IMG/VR virus record: IMGVR_UViG_3300032315_000791
Coordinates: 1 to 46,508 of that record
Origin: a virus
Strand: one strand, 5' to 3'
Length of the DNA stretch: 46,508 bases
This document shows positions 29,173-37,568 of the stretch, in pieces. The notes beneath the pieces were generated by a model, which did no database searches, was not told where the DNA came from, and was given only the letters and a program-made list of their open reading frames with translations. Position 1 is the first letter of the stretch. Each line of letters opens with the position of its first letter. Both the position numbers and the translations under genes were made by a program.

Positions 29173-30131
29173 AAATACTTAGCGTAGCTGATATACATAT
29201 AAATCTCCATAAGAAAAAAATACCATACGACTGGCAAGTTAATAGGTTTACTAAACTATTTAATAAATTGCTTGATCTAGAAAAAGACTGTGACGTAACT
29301 GTCATATCTGGAGATATTTTTGACAAGAAGCCAGAACCAGATGAGATTTGCTTGTTTCTCAGCTACGCTAATGCAGTAAAAAAACCAACATTGGCTATAC
29401 CTGGAAATCATGAAGCATCTACTAAAGGTAAGAGTTTTTTAGAATACTTTGAGCAAGAGAATGTAATAAACAACGATAACTTTTATCTGTCTACTGCTAA
29501 TAAGAGAATTGTTATAAACGGTCAAGGATTTCAGTTATTTCCTTATGGAGAAATGCAAACTAAAAACATACCTGAGTACGTAAAAGGCGACATACTAGTA
29601 ACTCACATACGTGGAGAGGTGCCGCCGCACATAACTCCAGAGTTTGATTTTGAAAAGATAAGACAATGGCAGTTAGTATTACTTGGAGACTTACACTTTA
29701 ATCATAAATATAAAGACTATCCAGTATATTATCCGGGCAGTCCACTAAATACAACCTTTGACAGAGATGACAGACGAGAGTATGGTGTAGACATTATAAA
29801 GTTAAATAGCGATACAGATTATGCCGTAGAGTTTGTAAACTTAAAACTACCCAAGCTTGTTAGAAAAACAGTAGAGGCTGGAACAGAACTAAAATCAGAT
29901 CCTATAAATCATGTAGTATATGAAGTGACAGGCAGTATTGATAAGTTAAGTAAAGTTCAAAGTCATGAGCTTCTAGACAAGAAAATAGCAGATAAGCCAC
30001 AAGAAAACTCTAAATTAAATCTAGTTAACAAGACGCTTCCCGAAGAATTAACTATGTATCTAGATTTTATAAAGATCAACAATAAAGAAGAAGTTCTTCA
30101 ACTGTTCGGCAGCCTAGGGATAAAAATATGA
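29169..30131 (+). CDS. SbcD/Mre11-like nuclease subunit
   Basis: Protein of 320 aa. Calcineurin-type metallophosphoesterase: motif I SVADIHINLH, motif II VISGDIFDKKP, motif III AIPGNHEAST, motif IV LVTHIRGEVPP (His), motif V GDLHFNHKYKDYPVYYPGS. Binds the SbcC ATPase encoded next (4-base ATGA overlap). Cleaves hairpins and processes DNA ends in T4 gp47/T5 D12 fashion. C-terminal 100 residues are the partner-binding region. Confidence 0.92.
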   Translation: MKILSVADIHINLHKKKIPYDWQVNRFTKLFNKLLDLEKDCDVTVISGDIFDKKPEPDEICLFLSYANAVKKPTLAIPGNHEASTKGKSFLEYFEQENVINNDNFYLSTANKRIVINGQGFQLFPYGEMQTKNIPEYVKGDILVTHIRGEVPPHITPEFDFEKIRQWQLVLLGDLHFNHKYKDYPVYYPGSPLNTTFDRDDRREYGVDIIKLNSDTDYAVEFVNLKLPKLVRKTVEAGTELKSDPINHVVYEVTGSIDKLSKVQSHELLDKKIADKPQENSKLNLVNKTLPEELTMYLDFIKINNKEEVLQLFGSLGIKI

Positions 30132-31957
30132 GTGTAGTATTAAAACGATTATCATTTAGCAATATGTTTAGTTATGGGTCTAACAACGTATTAGAGCTAA
30201 GCAACACTCCTATCACACAACTACTAGCTAGTAACGGCAGCGGTAAAAGTTCTTTAGCAATTATAATACAGGAGTTACTGTACAATAAAAATATAAAAGG
30301 TCTAAAGAAATCTGACATCTTAAATAGATACTCCAAGGCAAAAAACTGGGAAGGTAAGATAGAGTTTAGCGTAGAAGGTACTGAGTATGAAGTAATTAGT
30401 AAACGTTCTGGTGCTAGTACCCATGTAACTCTGTTGAAAGATGGAAAAGACGTAAGTGAGCATAAAGTATTAGACACTTATAAAAAGATTGCAGATATCA
30501 TTGGTAGAGATTTTGAAACATTTAGTCAACTAACCTATCAGAGTAGTACAGATAGCCTAGAGTTTCTTAAAGCTACTGACACCAATCGTAAAAAATTCTT
30601 AGTAAACCTATTTAACTTTTCCAGATACCTAGAAATAGGCGACGAACTTAAGGTAATACAATCCGCAAAGGAAAAAGAATTAGCCTCCAAATCTGGAGAG
30701 CTAAAAACAGTAGTGGATTTTATAGCTAAGAATGTAATACCTGATAAAGCAGTAGAGCAAAAGGTACCTGAGGTAGATACTAGTTTATACAGCAAGATTG
30801 AAGAACTGAAAAACAAACTAGCACAAGAGAAGAGCATCTGCGATAAGATAGATAGGAATAATCTTAACATTGAAGAACGGAACCGTTTAAAATTTAATCT
30901 ATCTCTAGAAGAACCGATACTAGTAGACAATTTACTAACGGACATAGAACTAGTAAAGTCTAGCATAACCAGATATGAAACAGCAGTAAACAATGCAAAT
31001 AGGGATTTAAAATCTCTTGATACTTCAGATCACTGTTATGCTTGTAAGCAGGCCATTGACAACTCAAGATCAGTATCTCTAAGTGAAACCTTAAGAAATA
31101 ATATAGTTGAATTAACAGTAAATGTTATAAGCAACAAAAAACGTTTAGCAGAGCTAACAACTGAATTATCAGAATATTCAAAAGCTAAAACTGCATTTGA
31201 ACAAAATCAACGAGCAATTGATAAGTTCACTCAGCTATCACAAGTAATAGATCCAGATCTACCAAAAGAATATCCAGATTACAAAGCAATTCAAAACGAA
31301 TTAAAAGATTGCGAAAAAGAACTAGCTTGGCAAGAAAAAGAAAATTCAGATGTACGTAAGCACAACGATAGTGTTAAGATAAGAAACGCCAAAATAGATG
31401 GCCTAGTAGAGCAACTTAGAGATTTTAAAGCTCGACAAGAACTACTAAATGATGATATAATTAAACTTCAGGATGAGGTAGCAAACATAGCTATACTCAG
31501 AAAAGCCTTCTCTACTAGTGGTATAGTTGCATACAAACTAGAAAATGTTGCAAAACAGCTAGAAGATAATATCAATCATTATCTAGCATTGCTTAGTGAC
31601 GGACAGTTTCAAGTTATTTTCAGACTTACTGGAGATAAACTAAACGTTGTAGTAGTAAATAATGGTGAAGAAGTCAGTATTGACTCTTTATCTGGTGGCG
31701 AGTTCTCTAGAGTTCAAACCTCTGTACTGTTAGCAGTAAGAGGTACATTATCTAATATAGGCGGTAAGAGCATAAACTTGTTGTTCCTAGATGAAATAAC
31801 AGGAGTTCTAGATGAGCCCGGAAAAGAAAGACTATTCGAAGTCCTGCAAGATGAGAAAGATTTAAATGTGTTTCTTATCTCTCATGACTATTCGCACCCA
31901 CTTATACCACGGATTGAGATAGCTAAAACAAACAATATTAGCTCTATCAATAGCTGA
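30128..31957 (+). CDS. SbcC/Rad50-like ATPase
   Basis: Protein of 609 aa. Walker A ASNGSGKSSLAII near residues 34-46, coiled coil (about 170-470), the zinc-hook C-Y-A-C near residue 302 (DHCYACKQAI), ABC signature SLSGGEFSRVQTS near 518-530, Walker B NLLFLDEITGVLDEPG near 552, and the SHDYSH switch. Length is half that of E. coli SbcC because the coil is short, as in T4 gp46. With SbcD it makes a DNA-end processing complex. Stop codon lies in the loop of the hairpin 31942-31971. Confidence 0.93.
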   Translation: MSVVLKRLSFSNMFSYGSNNVLELSNTPITQLLASNGSGKSSLAIIIQELLYNKNIKGLKKSDILNRYSKAKNWEGKIEFSVEGTEYEVISKRSGASTHVTLLKDGKDVSEHKVLDTYKKIADIIGRDFETFSQLTYQSSTDSLEFLKATDTNRKKFLVNLFNFSRYLEIGDELKVIQSAKEKELASKSGELKTVVDFIAKNVIPDKAVEQKVPEVDTSLYSKIEELKNKLAQEKSICDKIDRNNLNIEERNRLKFNLSLEEPILVDNLLTDIELVKSSITRYETAVNNANRDLKSLDTSDHCYACKQAIDNSRSVSLSETLRNNIVELTVNVISNKKRLAELTTELSEYSKAKTAFEQNQRAIDKFTQLSQVIDPDLPKEYPDYKAIQNELKDCEKELAWQEKENSDVRKHNDSVKIRNAKIDGLVEQLRDFKARQELLNDDIIKLQDEVANIAILRKAFSTSGIVAYKLENVAKQLEDNINHYLALLSDGQFQVIFRLTGDKLNVVVVNNGEEVSIDSLSGGEFSRVQTSVLLAVRGTLSNIGGKSINLLFLDEITGVLDEPGKERLFEVLQDEKDLNVFLISHDYSHPLIPRIEIAKTNNISSINS

Positions 31958-31971
31958 GGCTATTGGTAGAG
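31942..31971 (+). promoter_or_regulatory. 13-bp stem-loop spanning the sbcC stop codon
   Basis: Arms CTCTATCAATAGC (31942-31954) and GCTATTGGTAGAG (31959-31971) pair in all 13 positions (one G-U). The 4-base loop is TGAG, containing the sbcC TGA (31955-31957). No T-run follows, so it is not a standard terminator. It precedes the strong AAAGGAG site of the RNR gene and may be a processing or stability element. Confidence 0.5.
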
Positions 31972-31997
31972 ATATTTATGCGTAAAGGAGAAATTAC

Positions 31998-34121
31998 ATG
32001 CTAACTTTGGGAAAGAACCCCATTAAATTCCATTTGAAAAAGGAATTTAAAGAAAAACTACAGTCTAGACAAGTTGAATGGGGTTATGGTGGGCTATCAG
32101 CATTCACATACTACAGAACATATGCTCGTAAAAAAGACAACGGAAAGCTAGAAACCTGGCAAGAATGTATCATACGAGTAATTGAAGGTATGTTCTCAAT
32201 ACTCAAGACACACTCTATTACGAGTGGACATAGCTGGGATGAAAAAAGAGGACACAAACTAGCAGAAGAAGCTGCTGAACGCCTATTCCAATTCAAGTGG
32301 ACACCTCCAGGTCGTGGCTTATGGATGATGGGAACACCTTTCGTCTATGAAAAGGGTGGTGCTGCTCTAAATAACTGTGGATTTGTATCTACTGAAAACA
32401 TAGATGCTGAACTTAGCAAACCATTTGCATTCCTAATGGACATGAGTATGGTTGGGGTTGGAGTAGGTTTTGATACAAAAGGCGCTGGAAAGATAGCGGC
32501 TGTTGAGCCTTCTGGATCACCAGAACTCATAGTAGTAGAAGATAGTCGTGAAGGTTGGGTAGAACTAATAGCTTGCCTAATTGATAGCTATCTAGAGGAA
32601 GGAAGCGCGCCAGTAGAGCCAGACACTAGTCTTGTACGTGCGTATGGAGAACCAATTGTTGGGTTCGGAGGTGTGGCAAGCGGCCCAGAACCTCTAGTTC
32701 AGGGTTTCTATGCTATACGCGATATTCTAAGTAATCGTGCTCGTAGTGCAAATACACTACTAACCAGCGTAGACATTACTGACGTAATGAATATTATTGG
32801 TAAGATAGTAGTTGCAGGTAACGTCCGTCGTACTGCTGAGATTGCTTTTGGTGAGCCTGACGATGAAGAATTTGCTAACATGAAAAACTGGGAGCAGTTC
32901 GGAGTAGAGACTGGAAGTATTGCCCCTCCAGAATTAAAAGAGATCAGTGAAGCAGATTATGACGAGTATAATAGTGACTGGGATAGTCGAGCTAAGATCG
33001 CTAAAAAATATACTGAGCATACTTGGGCATATAAATTTGGTGGTTGGCGTTGGGCTTCTAACAACTCAATCTTTGCAAAACTAGGCATGGACTATACTGA
33101 AGTAGCAAAGAAAGTTGCAACAAACGGTGAACCTGGATTTGCTTGGTTAGATAATATGCAGGCTTATGGCCGTATGAAAGATCCAGCAGACCATAAAGAT
33201 CACCGTGTTCGTGGCGGCAATCCATGCTTAGAACAGTCACTAGAACCGTATGAGCTGTGCTGTCTCGTAGAGACCTATCCAGGTAAGCACGCAGATTATT
33301 GGGATTTCCAACGCACACTAAAGTTTGCTTATCTGTACGCTAAAACAGTAACTCTTGTTCCTACTCACTGGAGAGAAACTAACGACGTTATCAAGCGTAA
33401 TCGTCGTATTGGTACTAGCCAGAGTGGTATTCAAGAAGCTATTCTAAAATTTGGTCGTAGAAAGTATCTTGAAGAGTTCTGTGATCATGCGTATAACTAT
33501 ATTAACTATCTAGATAAGAAATATAGCGAATGGTTAGGTGTTCCACTAAGTATCAAGAAAACAAGTGTAAAACCTAGTGGAACTGTATCTCTAGTAGTAG
33601 GTGCTCTTCCAGGTATTCACTACGCAGAATCTGAAAGCTATTACAGACTTGTGCGCGTATCTAACACAAGCCACTTACTACCAATACTAGAAGAAGCTGG
33701 ATACAAGATTGAGCCAGCAGTAAGTGACCCGCTAAGAACTAGTGTTGTATACTTCCCTGTATTGCATGATGTAGGCACTGTTAGTAAGAATGATGTCTCT
33801 ATTTGGGAACAGTTTACTAACGCAGTAGACTTACAACACTACTGGGCAGATAACCAGGTTTCTATTACTATCACCTTCAGTGAGCGTGAGAAATCACAAA
33901 TTGCTCGTGCTCTGAGTTGTTTTGATACTAGACTAAAGGGTGTAAGTCTGCTTCCAATATCCGATCACGGATATGCACAAGCTCCTTATACTCCTGCATC
34001 AAGAGAAGAAATTGAAACATACAAGAACACTCTTAAACCTCTTGACTTCTCTGTCTTAACAGAAGAGGGCGAGGATGCAGATAGTAATAAGTTCTGTGAC
34101 AGTTCTGGTTGTGCTATATGA
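31998..34121 (+). CDS. nrdJ: Class II (B12-dependent) ribonucleotide reductase
   Basis: Protein of 707 aa, the monomeric NrdJ type. Ribosome site AAAGGAG before ATG 31998. NNCGFVSTENID with the first redox cysteine, SMVGVGVGFDTKGAG, VAGNVRRTAEIAFGE, GGNPCLEQSLEPYELCCLVE near residue 407 containing the active-site Cys, the Glu and the second redox Cys, KPSGTVSLVVGALPGIHYA, and the C-terminal shuttle cysteines in FCDSSGCAI (C-x4-C). It reduces ribonucleotides using adenosylcobalamin and works without oxygen. It depends on host B12. Electron donor is probably the adjacent glutaredoxin (ATGA overlap). Confidence 0.93.
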   Translation: MLTLGKNPIKFHLKKEFKEKLQSRQVEWGYGGLSAFTYYRTYARKKDNGKLETWQECIIRVIEGMFSILKTHSITSGHSWDEKRGHKLAEEAAERLFQFKWTPPGRGLWMMGTPFVYEKGGAALNNCGFVSTENIDAELSKPFAFLMDMSMVGVGVGFDTKGAGKIAAVEPSGSPELIVVEDSREGWVELIACLIDSYLEEGSAPVEPDTSLVRAYGEPIVGFGGVASGPEPLVQGFYAIRDILSNRARSANTLLTSVDITDVMNIIGKIVVAGNVRRTAEIAFGEPDDEEFANMKNWEQFGVETGSIAPPELKEISEADYDEYNSDWDSRAKIAKKYTEHTWAYKFGGWRWASNNSIFAKLGMDYTEVAKKVATNGEPGFAWLDNMQAYGRMKDPADHKDHRVRGGNPCLEQSLEPYELCCLVETYPGKHADYWDFQRTLKFAYLYAKTVTLVPTHWRETNDVIKRNRRIGTSQSGIQEAILKFGRRKYLEEFCDHAYNYINYLDKKYSEWLGVPLSIKKTSVKPSGTVSLVVGALPGIHYAESESYYRLVRVSNTSHLLPILEEAGYKIEPAVSDPLRTSVVYFPVLHDVGTVSKNDVSIWEQFTNAVDLQHYWADNQVSITITFSEREKSQIARALSCFDTRLKGVSLLPISDHGYAQAPYTPASREEIETYKNTLKPLDFSVLTEEGEDADSNKFCDSSGCAI

Positions 34122-34342
34122 CCGAAGCAGTCATCTACTCTAAAAAACCATGTCCATATTGTGAGCAGGCAAAAAACCTGCTCACAATAAAAAATATCTC
34201 TTATAGAGAATTAGACGTAACCAGGCCCGAAGTACTAGATCAATTAAGAGAACTAGTACCAGGGGCAAAGACGGTGCCACATATATTTATAGACGGCACA
34301 CACATAGGTGGCTATACAGAGTTAGTAGAGCACTTTAAATAA
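34118..34342 (+). CDS. Glutaredoxin (CPYC)
   Basis: Protein of 74 aa from ATG 34118. MTEAVIYSKKPCPYCEQAKN gives a classic Cys12-Pro-Tyr-Cys15 site; KTVPHIFIDGTHIGGYTE supplies the cis-proline and the GG-Y-x glutathione-binding motif. Likely reduces the RNR C-terminal cysteines. Start overlaps the RNR stop by 4 bases (ATGA). Confidence 0.93.
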   Translation: MTEAVIYSKKPCPYCEQAKNLLTIKNISYRELDVTRPEVLDQLRELVPGAKTVPHIFIDGTHIGGYTELVEHFK

Positions 34343-34352
34343 GGAAAGAAAG

Positions 34353-34508
34353 ATGAAAACTATTAGACACATACTCACACAGATTGCTAATTTTTTCGAC
34401 GTAGAAAAAAGAGAGCGAGAAGCAGACTACAAATACCTAGAACAATCTACAAGCCGTGCGGATTTAGAAAGACGTATGCGCGAACTAGAAATGAGAGGTA
34501 AAATATAA
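34353..34508 (+). CDS. DUF3563-like small protein, 51 aa
   Basis: Short gene: GGAAAGAAAG precedes ATG 34353. MKTIRHILTQIANFFDVEKR, then READYKYLEQSTSRADLERR, ending MRELEMRGKI. The pattern WF/NFF...RREAYLxxSxDxADLExRMRxLE is that of the bacterial DUF3563 family (from memory). It fills most of the 363-base stretch after the glutaredoxin. Function unknown; the amphipathic N-terminal helix may touch the membrane. Confidence 0.65.
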   Translation: MKTIRHILTQIANFFDVEKREREADYKYLEQSTSRADLERRMRELEMRGKI

Positions 34509-34654
34509 TGCTTGCAAGATTAATACGATCACTATGTTGGAATAGCAATAGCGTACAGAAAGATCTACGCAGATTTGCTGAAATAGAATATAAAAAAGAA
34601 AGCCCAGATTACATAATAAACCTTATTAATTCTGGACAAATATTTAGAAATTAA
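34508..34654 (+). CDS. Small basic protein, 48 aa
   Basis: Starts by TAATG overlap with the 51-aa gene. MLARLIRSLCWNSNSVQKDL, then RRFAEIEYKKESPDYIINLI and NSGQIFRN. Domain layout (N-terminal amphipathic helix, then a charged helix) parallels the preceding gene. No family named with confidence. The coupled overlap and correct spacing to the promoter at 34658 support it. Confidence 0.55.
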   Translation: MLARLIRSLCWNSNSVQKDLRRFAEIEYKKESPDYIINLINSGQIFRN

Positions 34655-34657
34655 TGA

Positions 34658-34686
34658 TTGACTTTTCGTACCATCAAAGTTATCTT
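34658..34686 (+). promoter_or_regulatory. Promoter for resolvase gene
   Basis: TTGACT (34658-34663), 17-bp spacer, TATCTT (34681-34686), 19 bases before ATG 34706, with CAGGAGAT as ribosome site. Confidence 0.7.
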
Positions 34687-34705
34687 CTAAGTACAGGAGA
34701 TAACA

Positions 34706-35158
34706 ATGACAAACGCAAGTAAGAATAAAGGAAGAGCGTTCGAATACGTAGTCCGAGACAAATTGACTGAGACCTTTAACTCTCAATTTGAGCGGGTTCC
34801 GTTATCGGGCGCTCTTACCTATTTAAAAGGTGATGTGTATCCACCGTGGCTTCCAGACTTTCCATGGACAGTAGAAGCCAAGCACCACAAAGAAGTAGAG
34901 TGGAATAATGTACTAACTGCAAAAACAAGTCTAATACTAGAGTTTTGGGATCAGACAACTAGAGAAGCGCTGGTAATGAAAAAGAAACCTTTACTAATAT
35001 ACAAGTGGGATAGAAGTAAAATTTATGCCTGCTGGTTTGACGATATGGTAAAGACTAGAAATTTTGTACACATAAGATCAGGTACAAGAGAGTTTTATAT
35101 GTCACTACTAGATGACTGGTTGTTAGAGGCATCGCAAGCGTATACCAAGCCTAATTAA
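34706..35158 (+). CDS. PD-(D/E)XK Holliday-junction-resolvase-like endonuclease
   Basis: Protein of 150 aa. ASKNKGRAFEYVVRDKLTET (basic start, Glu of motif I), FERVPLSGALTYLKGDVY (Ser, Gly, Asp of motif II) and WTVEAKHHKEVEW (E-x-K of motif III) are the Hjc/archaeal-type resolvase core: E...D...ExK. It cuts four-way DNA junctions in recombination and packaging; related families include other phage endonucleases. C-terminal half adds a separate region with KKPLLIYKWDRSKIYACWFD. Its own promoter is at 34658. Confidence 0.78.
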   Translation: MTNASKNKGRAFEYVVRDKLTETFNSQFERVPLSGALTYLKGDVYPPWLPDFPWTVEAKHHKEVEWNNVLTAKTSLILEFWDQTTREALVMKKKPLLIYKWDRSKIYACWFDDMVKTRNFVHIRSGTREFYMSLLDDWLLEASQAYTKPN

Positions 35159-35166
35159 AAATATAG

Positions 35167-35195
35167 TTGCTAACAATCAAAAAATAAGGTATATT
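35167..35195 (+). promoter_or_regulatory. Promoter for the FEN exonuclease
   Basis: TTGCTA (35167-35172), 17-bp spacer, TATATT (35190-35195), about 35 bases before ATG 35231, with AAGGA as ribosome site. Confidence 0.65.
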
Positions 35196-35230
35196 ATAAG
35201 TATGTTAAAAATAAACTTTAAGGAAAAACA

Positions 35231-36082
35231 ATGAGTGTAAGTTGGGACGACCTATCTGACCTGGTTCAGGCAAAAGAACAAGATAATAATGCTGATAACC
35301 TACTGCTAATTGATGGAGTTAACCTAGCTTTTCGTTATCTACAACGTAAAAACTACGATAACTTTAGTGAAGATTATATCCGTACAGTTACCAGCCTAGG
35401 TAAAAGTTACGAAGCAAAAAGAATTATTTGTTGCTTTGACAGTGGTGCCAGTGCGTATCGTAAGGCAATATTTCCAGAATACAAAGACAACCGTAAAGTA
35501 GAGCGTAGCGAAGAAGAACAAGAACGTTTTACAGCTTTCTTCAACTGCCTAAATGATACTATTGACGCCCTTCCGTGCGAGCATTTCAAATTTAAAGGTA
35601 TTGAAGCAGACGATGTTATTGCATACTTTGTAAAAAATCTAAATGATAAATATACCCATACGTGGGTAGTGTCAAGCGACCGAGATCTTTACCAACTTCT
35701 TCGTGATAACGTAAGTATCTTTAATATGTATTCTCGTAAAGAGATCACTATTGATAGCCTACTAGAAACTACGGGCATGACTCCACGTGAATATGCCTTC
35801 TCAAGAATGATTGAGGGCGATACTGGAGACAATATTAAAGGCATTGACGGTATTGGCCCTAAGCGAGCGGCGGAGCTTGTAAAAGAGTATAAAACACTAG
35901 ATAACCTACTTGCATCTCTACCCATCAAAGGTAAAGCTAAGTATATTCAAAATCTCAATGCAGGTGCAGATATTCTTACTAGGAATGAACGACTAATCAA
36001 CTTACTGTCTTACACTTCAGAAGCTATTATGAGCGTAGAGAAACGAGAGACAGTAATTGAACTATTAGAAAAGGCGATTTAA
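35231..36082 (+). CDS. 5'-3' exonuclease / flap endonuclease
   Basis: Protein of 283 aa. LLIDGVNLAFRYLQRK (Asp28), ICCFDSGASAYRKAIFPEYK with the R/K-x-x-x-(Y)-K-x-x-R helical-arch stretch, GIEADDVIAYFV (Glu, Asp, Asp), VSSDRDLYQLL, and EGDTGDNIKGIDGIGPKRAA (Asp, Asp and the helix-hairpin-helix). Full metal set of T5 D15 and T4 RNase H; it removes RNA primers and flaps. PolA has no such domain, so this supplies it. GC-rich codons. Coupled to thyX (TAATG). Confidence 0.93.
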   Translation: MSVSWDDLSDLVQAKEQDNNADNLLLIDGVNLAFRYLQRKNYDNFSEDYIRTVTSLGKSYEAKRIICCFDSGASAYRKAIFPEYKDNRKVERSEEEQERFTAFFNCLNDTIDALPCEHFKFKGIEADDVIAYFVKNLNDKYTHTWVVSSDRDLYQLLRDNVSIFNMYSRKEITIDSLLETTGMTPREYAFSRMIEGDTGDNIKGIDGIGPKRAAELVKEYKTLDNLLASLPIKGKAKYIQNLNAGADILTRNERLINLLSYTSEAIMSVEKRETVIELLEKAI

Positions 36083-36813
36083 TGTATAAACACTATGAAG
36101 ACTATGCGGCGGTGCAATTAGTTGCATACACCCAACCAGACAAAGCGTTTGTTGATAAAATTAGGCAAGAAGAACTTGGAGATATAAAATCAGTACAAGA
36201 CTTTATTGCGTTTTGTGCACGAGTATCTAATCCCGGTAATCAGTTTAATAGTCTAACAAGTGAAAAACTTATCAAGACGTTGATTAAATACCAGCATTGG
36301 AGTCCGCTAGAAATGGCTGACGCAATACTGGAAATTGATACCACTCGCGATATTGGCAGGCAGGTAATCAGACATAAAAGCTTTACCCCTCAAGAGTTTA
36401 GTCAACGATATGAAGATGTAACTAAAAGTTTTGATGGTCGGGGTATGCAATTTGTACTTAGACAGGCTAGACGACAAGACGAAAAGAATCGCCAAAACTC
36501 TATTGATGATATACCGGAAGACGTACAACGCCAATGGCTGGCTAAGCAGAGTCAGATAATTCATGAAGTAGAGATGGCATACAAGTGGGCTATATCCCAA
36601 GGCATCGCTAAAGAGTGTGCAAGAGTTATACTACCTGAAGGTAACACTACCACTAGGCTGTATTTTAAAGGATCTCTACGTTCGTGGATTCATTATGTAG
36701 CCCTAAGGTCAGGTAATGGAACTCAGCTAGAGCATATACTGATAGCTAAAGCGTGTGCAGAAGTTATTGCTAAGATATTCCCAATGATAGATGATTTTGT
36801 AGAAAGAGAGTAA
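36082..36813 (+). CDS. thyX: FAD-dependent thymidylate synthase ThyX
   Basis: Protein of 243 aa. ThyX signature region: QVIRHKSFTPQEFSQRY, the RH(R/K)-x7-S motif, with Lys in the third place where Arg is usual. QWLAKQSQ and ECARVILPEGNTTTRLYFKG (ARxxLP), SWIHYVALRSGNGTQLEHI (the R...QxE motif) complete the fold. It makes dTMP from dUMP with FAD and methylenetetrahydrofolate, or a related hydroxymethylation in some phages. Follows FEN by TAATG. The Lys substitution may be conservative. Confidence 0.88.
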   Translation: MYKHYEDYAAVQLVAYTQPDKAFVDKIRQEELGDIKSVQDFIAFCARVSNPGNQFNSLTSEKLIKTLIKYQHWSPLEMADAILEIDTTRDIGRQVIRHKSFTPQEFSQRYEDVTKSFDGRGMQFVLRQARRQDEKNRQNSIDDIPEDVQRQWLAKQSQIIHEVEMAYKWAISQGIAKECARVILPEGNTTTRLYFKGSLRSWIHYVALRSGNGTQLEHILIAKACAEVIAKIFPMIDDFVERE

Positions 36814-36817
36814 ATAA

Positions 36818-37168
36818 ATGACAATAGAACCAAAAACAACCCCACAAAAAACAATAGCGGCAACTAGTGCCGCTGTTAAAAAAGAAGTAAATCCTTTGAG
36901 ACTACGTGATGTTACCTCAAACTATCTATGGACAGTTATAGGTATGAGCGACTGTGAGTGGACCCAAAAAGCAATGGAATTGCTTAAGGAACATGGAGAG
37001 CAGATTAAGTATATAGAACTTAATGGAGAGTGGCAACGCAGAATTGTAGTAGAATACGGTACTCGCAGAGTGCCTGCAATATTTAGAGGAAGCCTGTACG
37101 TAGGATCATATGATGTTTTAGAGAGTTATTATAAAGCATCGTTCATATCTGATAGTGAACGCTTCTAA
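36818..37168 (+). CDS. Glutaredoxin-like protein with CxxT site
   Basis: Protein of 116 aa. The first 35 residues (MTIEPKTTPQKTIAATSAAV) are unstructured. A glutaredoxin domain follows: LWTVIGMSDCEWTQKAMELL with Cys46 and Thr49 in place of the second Cys, IKYIELNG, TRRVPAIFRGSLYVGSYDVL with cis-proline. A monothiol site of this kind uses glutathione and may be for deglutathionylation or Fe-S transfer. Last rightward gene before the bidirectional terminator. Confidence 0.75.
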   Translation: MTIEPKTTPQKTIAATSAAVKKEVNPLRLRDVTSNYLWTVIGMSDCEWTQKAMELLKEHGEQIKYIELNGEWQRRIVVEYGTRRVPAIFRGSLYVGSYDVLESYYKASFISDSERF

Positions 37169-37171
37169 TAG

Positions 37172-37200
37172 AAAAGCCCCTGCTAGAGGGGCTTTTTTAT
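37172..37200. terminator. Bidirectional terminator between converging operons
   Basis: Stem AAAAGCCCCT / AGGGGCTTTT (37172-37181 with 37187-37196), loop GCTAG; T-run on the plus strand and A-run on the left for the minus strand. The + gene ends at 37168 and the - gene ends at 37200. Confidence 0.92.
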
Positions 37201-37553
37201 TATTTTCTTTGAATAGGCTTCATTGGGTTAATTCCGCCCACTGGATTTCTCATTGGAGCATTAGTGCCTATTTTTGCACCTTTTGCGCCTTGAGGAACAT
37301 TAGCCATGTTGTCATTTATGGAATTTCTTATGCCATCTACGTTAGAATTAGCATAGTCTAGACCAACTCCATACATTGCTGGTGTTCCGCCTACTGGTAG
37401 TGTATCTTTGATAACTCTACCGCCAGTACCTCTACCAGAATTATCTGATGCTGGGTATTGGATATCGCCGCCTCCAGTAGTCATTTCATAATATTCTGCA
37501 GGGTTTCCTGGAATAGTATGATCGCCACTAGCCATATTTTGTAATTTAACCAT
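37200..37553 (-). CDS. Small Gly/Pro-rich virion-type protein, 117 aa
   Basis: Not recognised. MVKLQNMASGDHTIPGNPAE, with Gly/Asn/Pro-rich low-complexity regions (TTGGGDIQYPASDNSGRGTG) and a C-terminus ending NPVGGINPMKPIQRK. No membrane helix. Ends with a PIQ-K motif also at the end of the next protein (37569-37868). Transcribed from 37890-37917. Probably a structural or scaffolding-associated protein. Confidence 0.6.
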   Translation of the reverse strand: MVKLQNMASGDHTIPGNPAEYYEMTTGGGDIQYPASDNSGRGTGGRVIKDTLPVGGTPAMYGVGLDYANSNVDGIRNSINDNMANVPQGAKGAKIGTNAPMRNPVGGINPMKPIQRK

Positions 37554-37568
37554 ATTATATCTCCTATC

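Noticed and set aside
31958-31997. Cobalamin riboswitch before the B12-dependent RNR
   Set aside because: The gap is only 40 bases and has no B12-box; far too short.
35202-35234. A 10-codon upstream frame overlapping the FEN start by ATGA
   Set aside because: No ribosome site, begins at about the predicted transcript start; likely chance.
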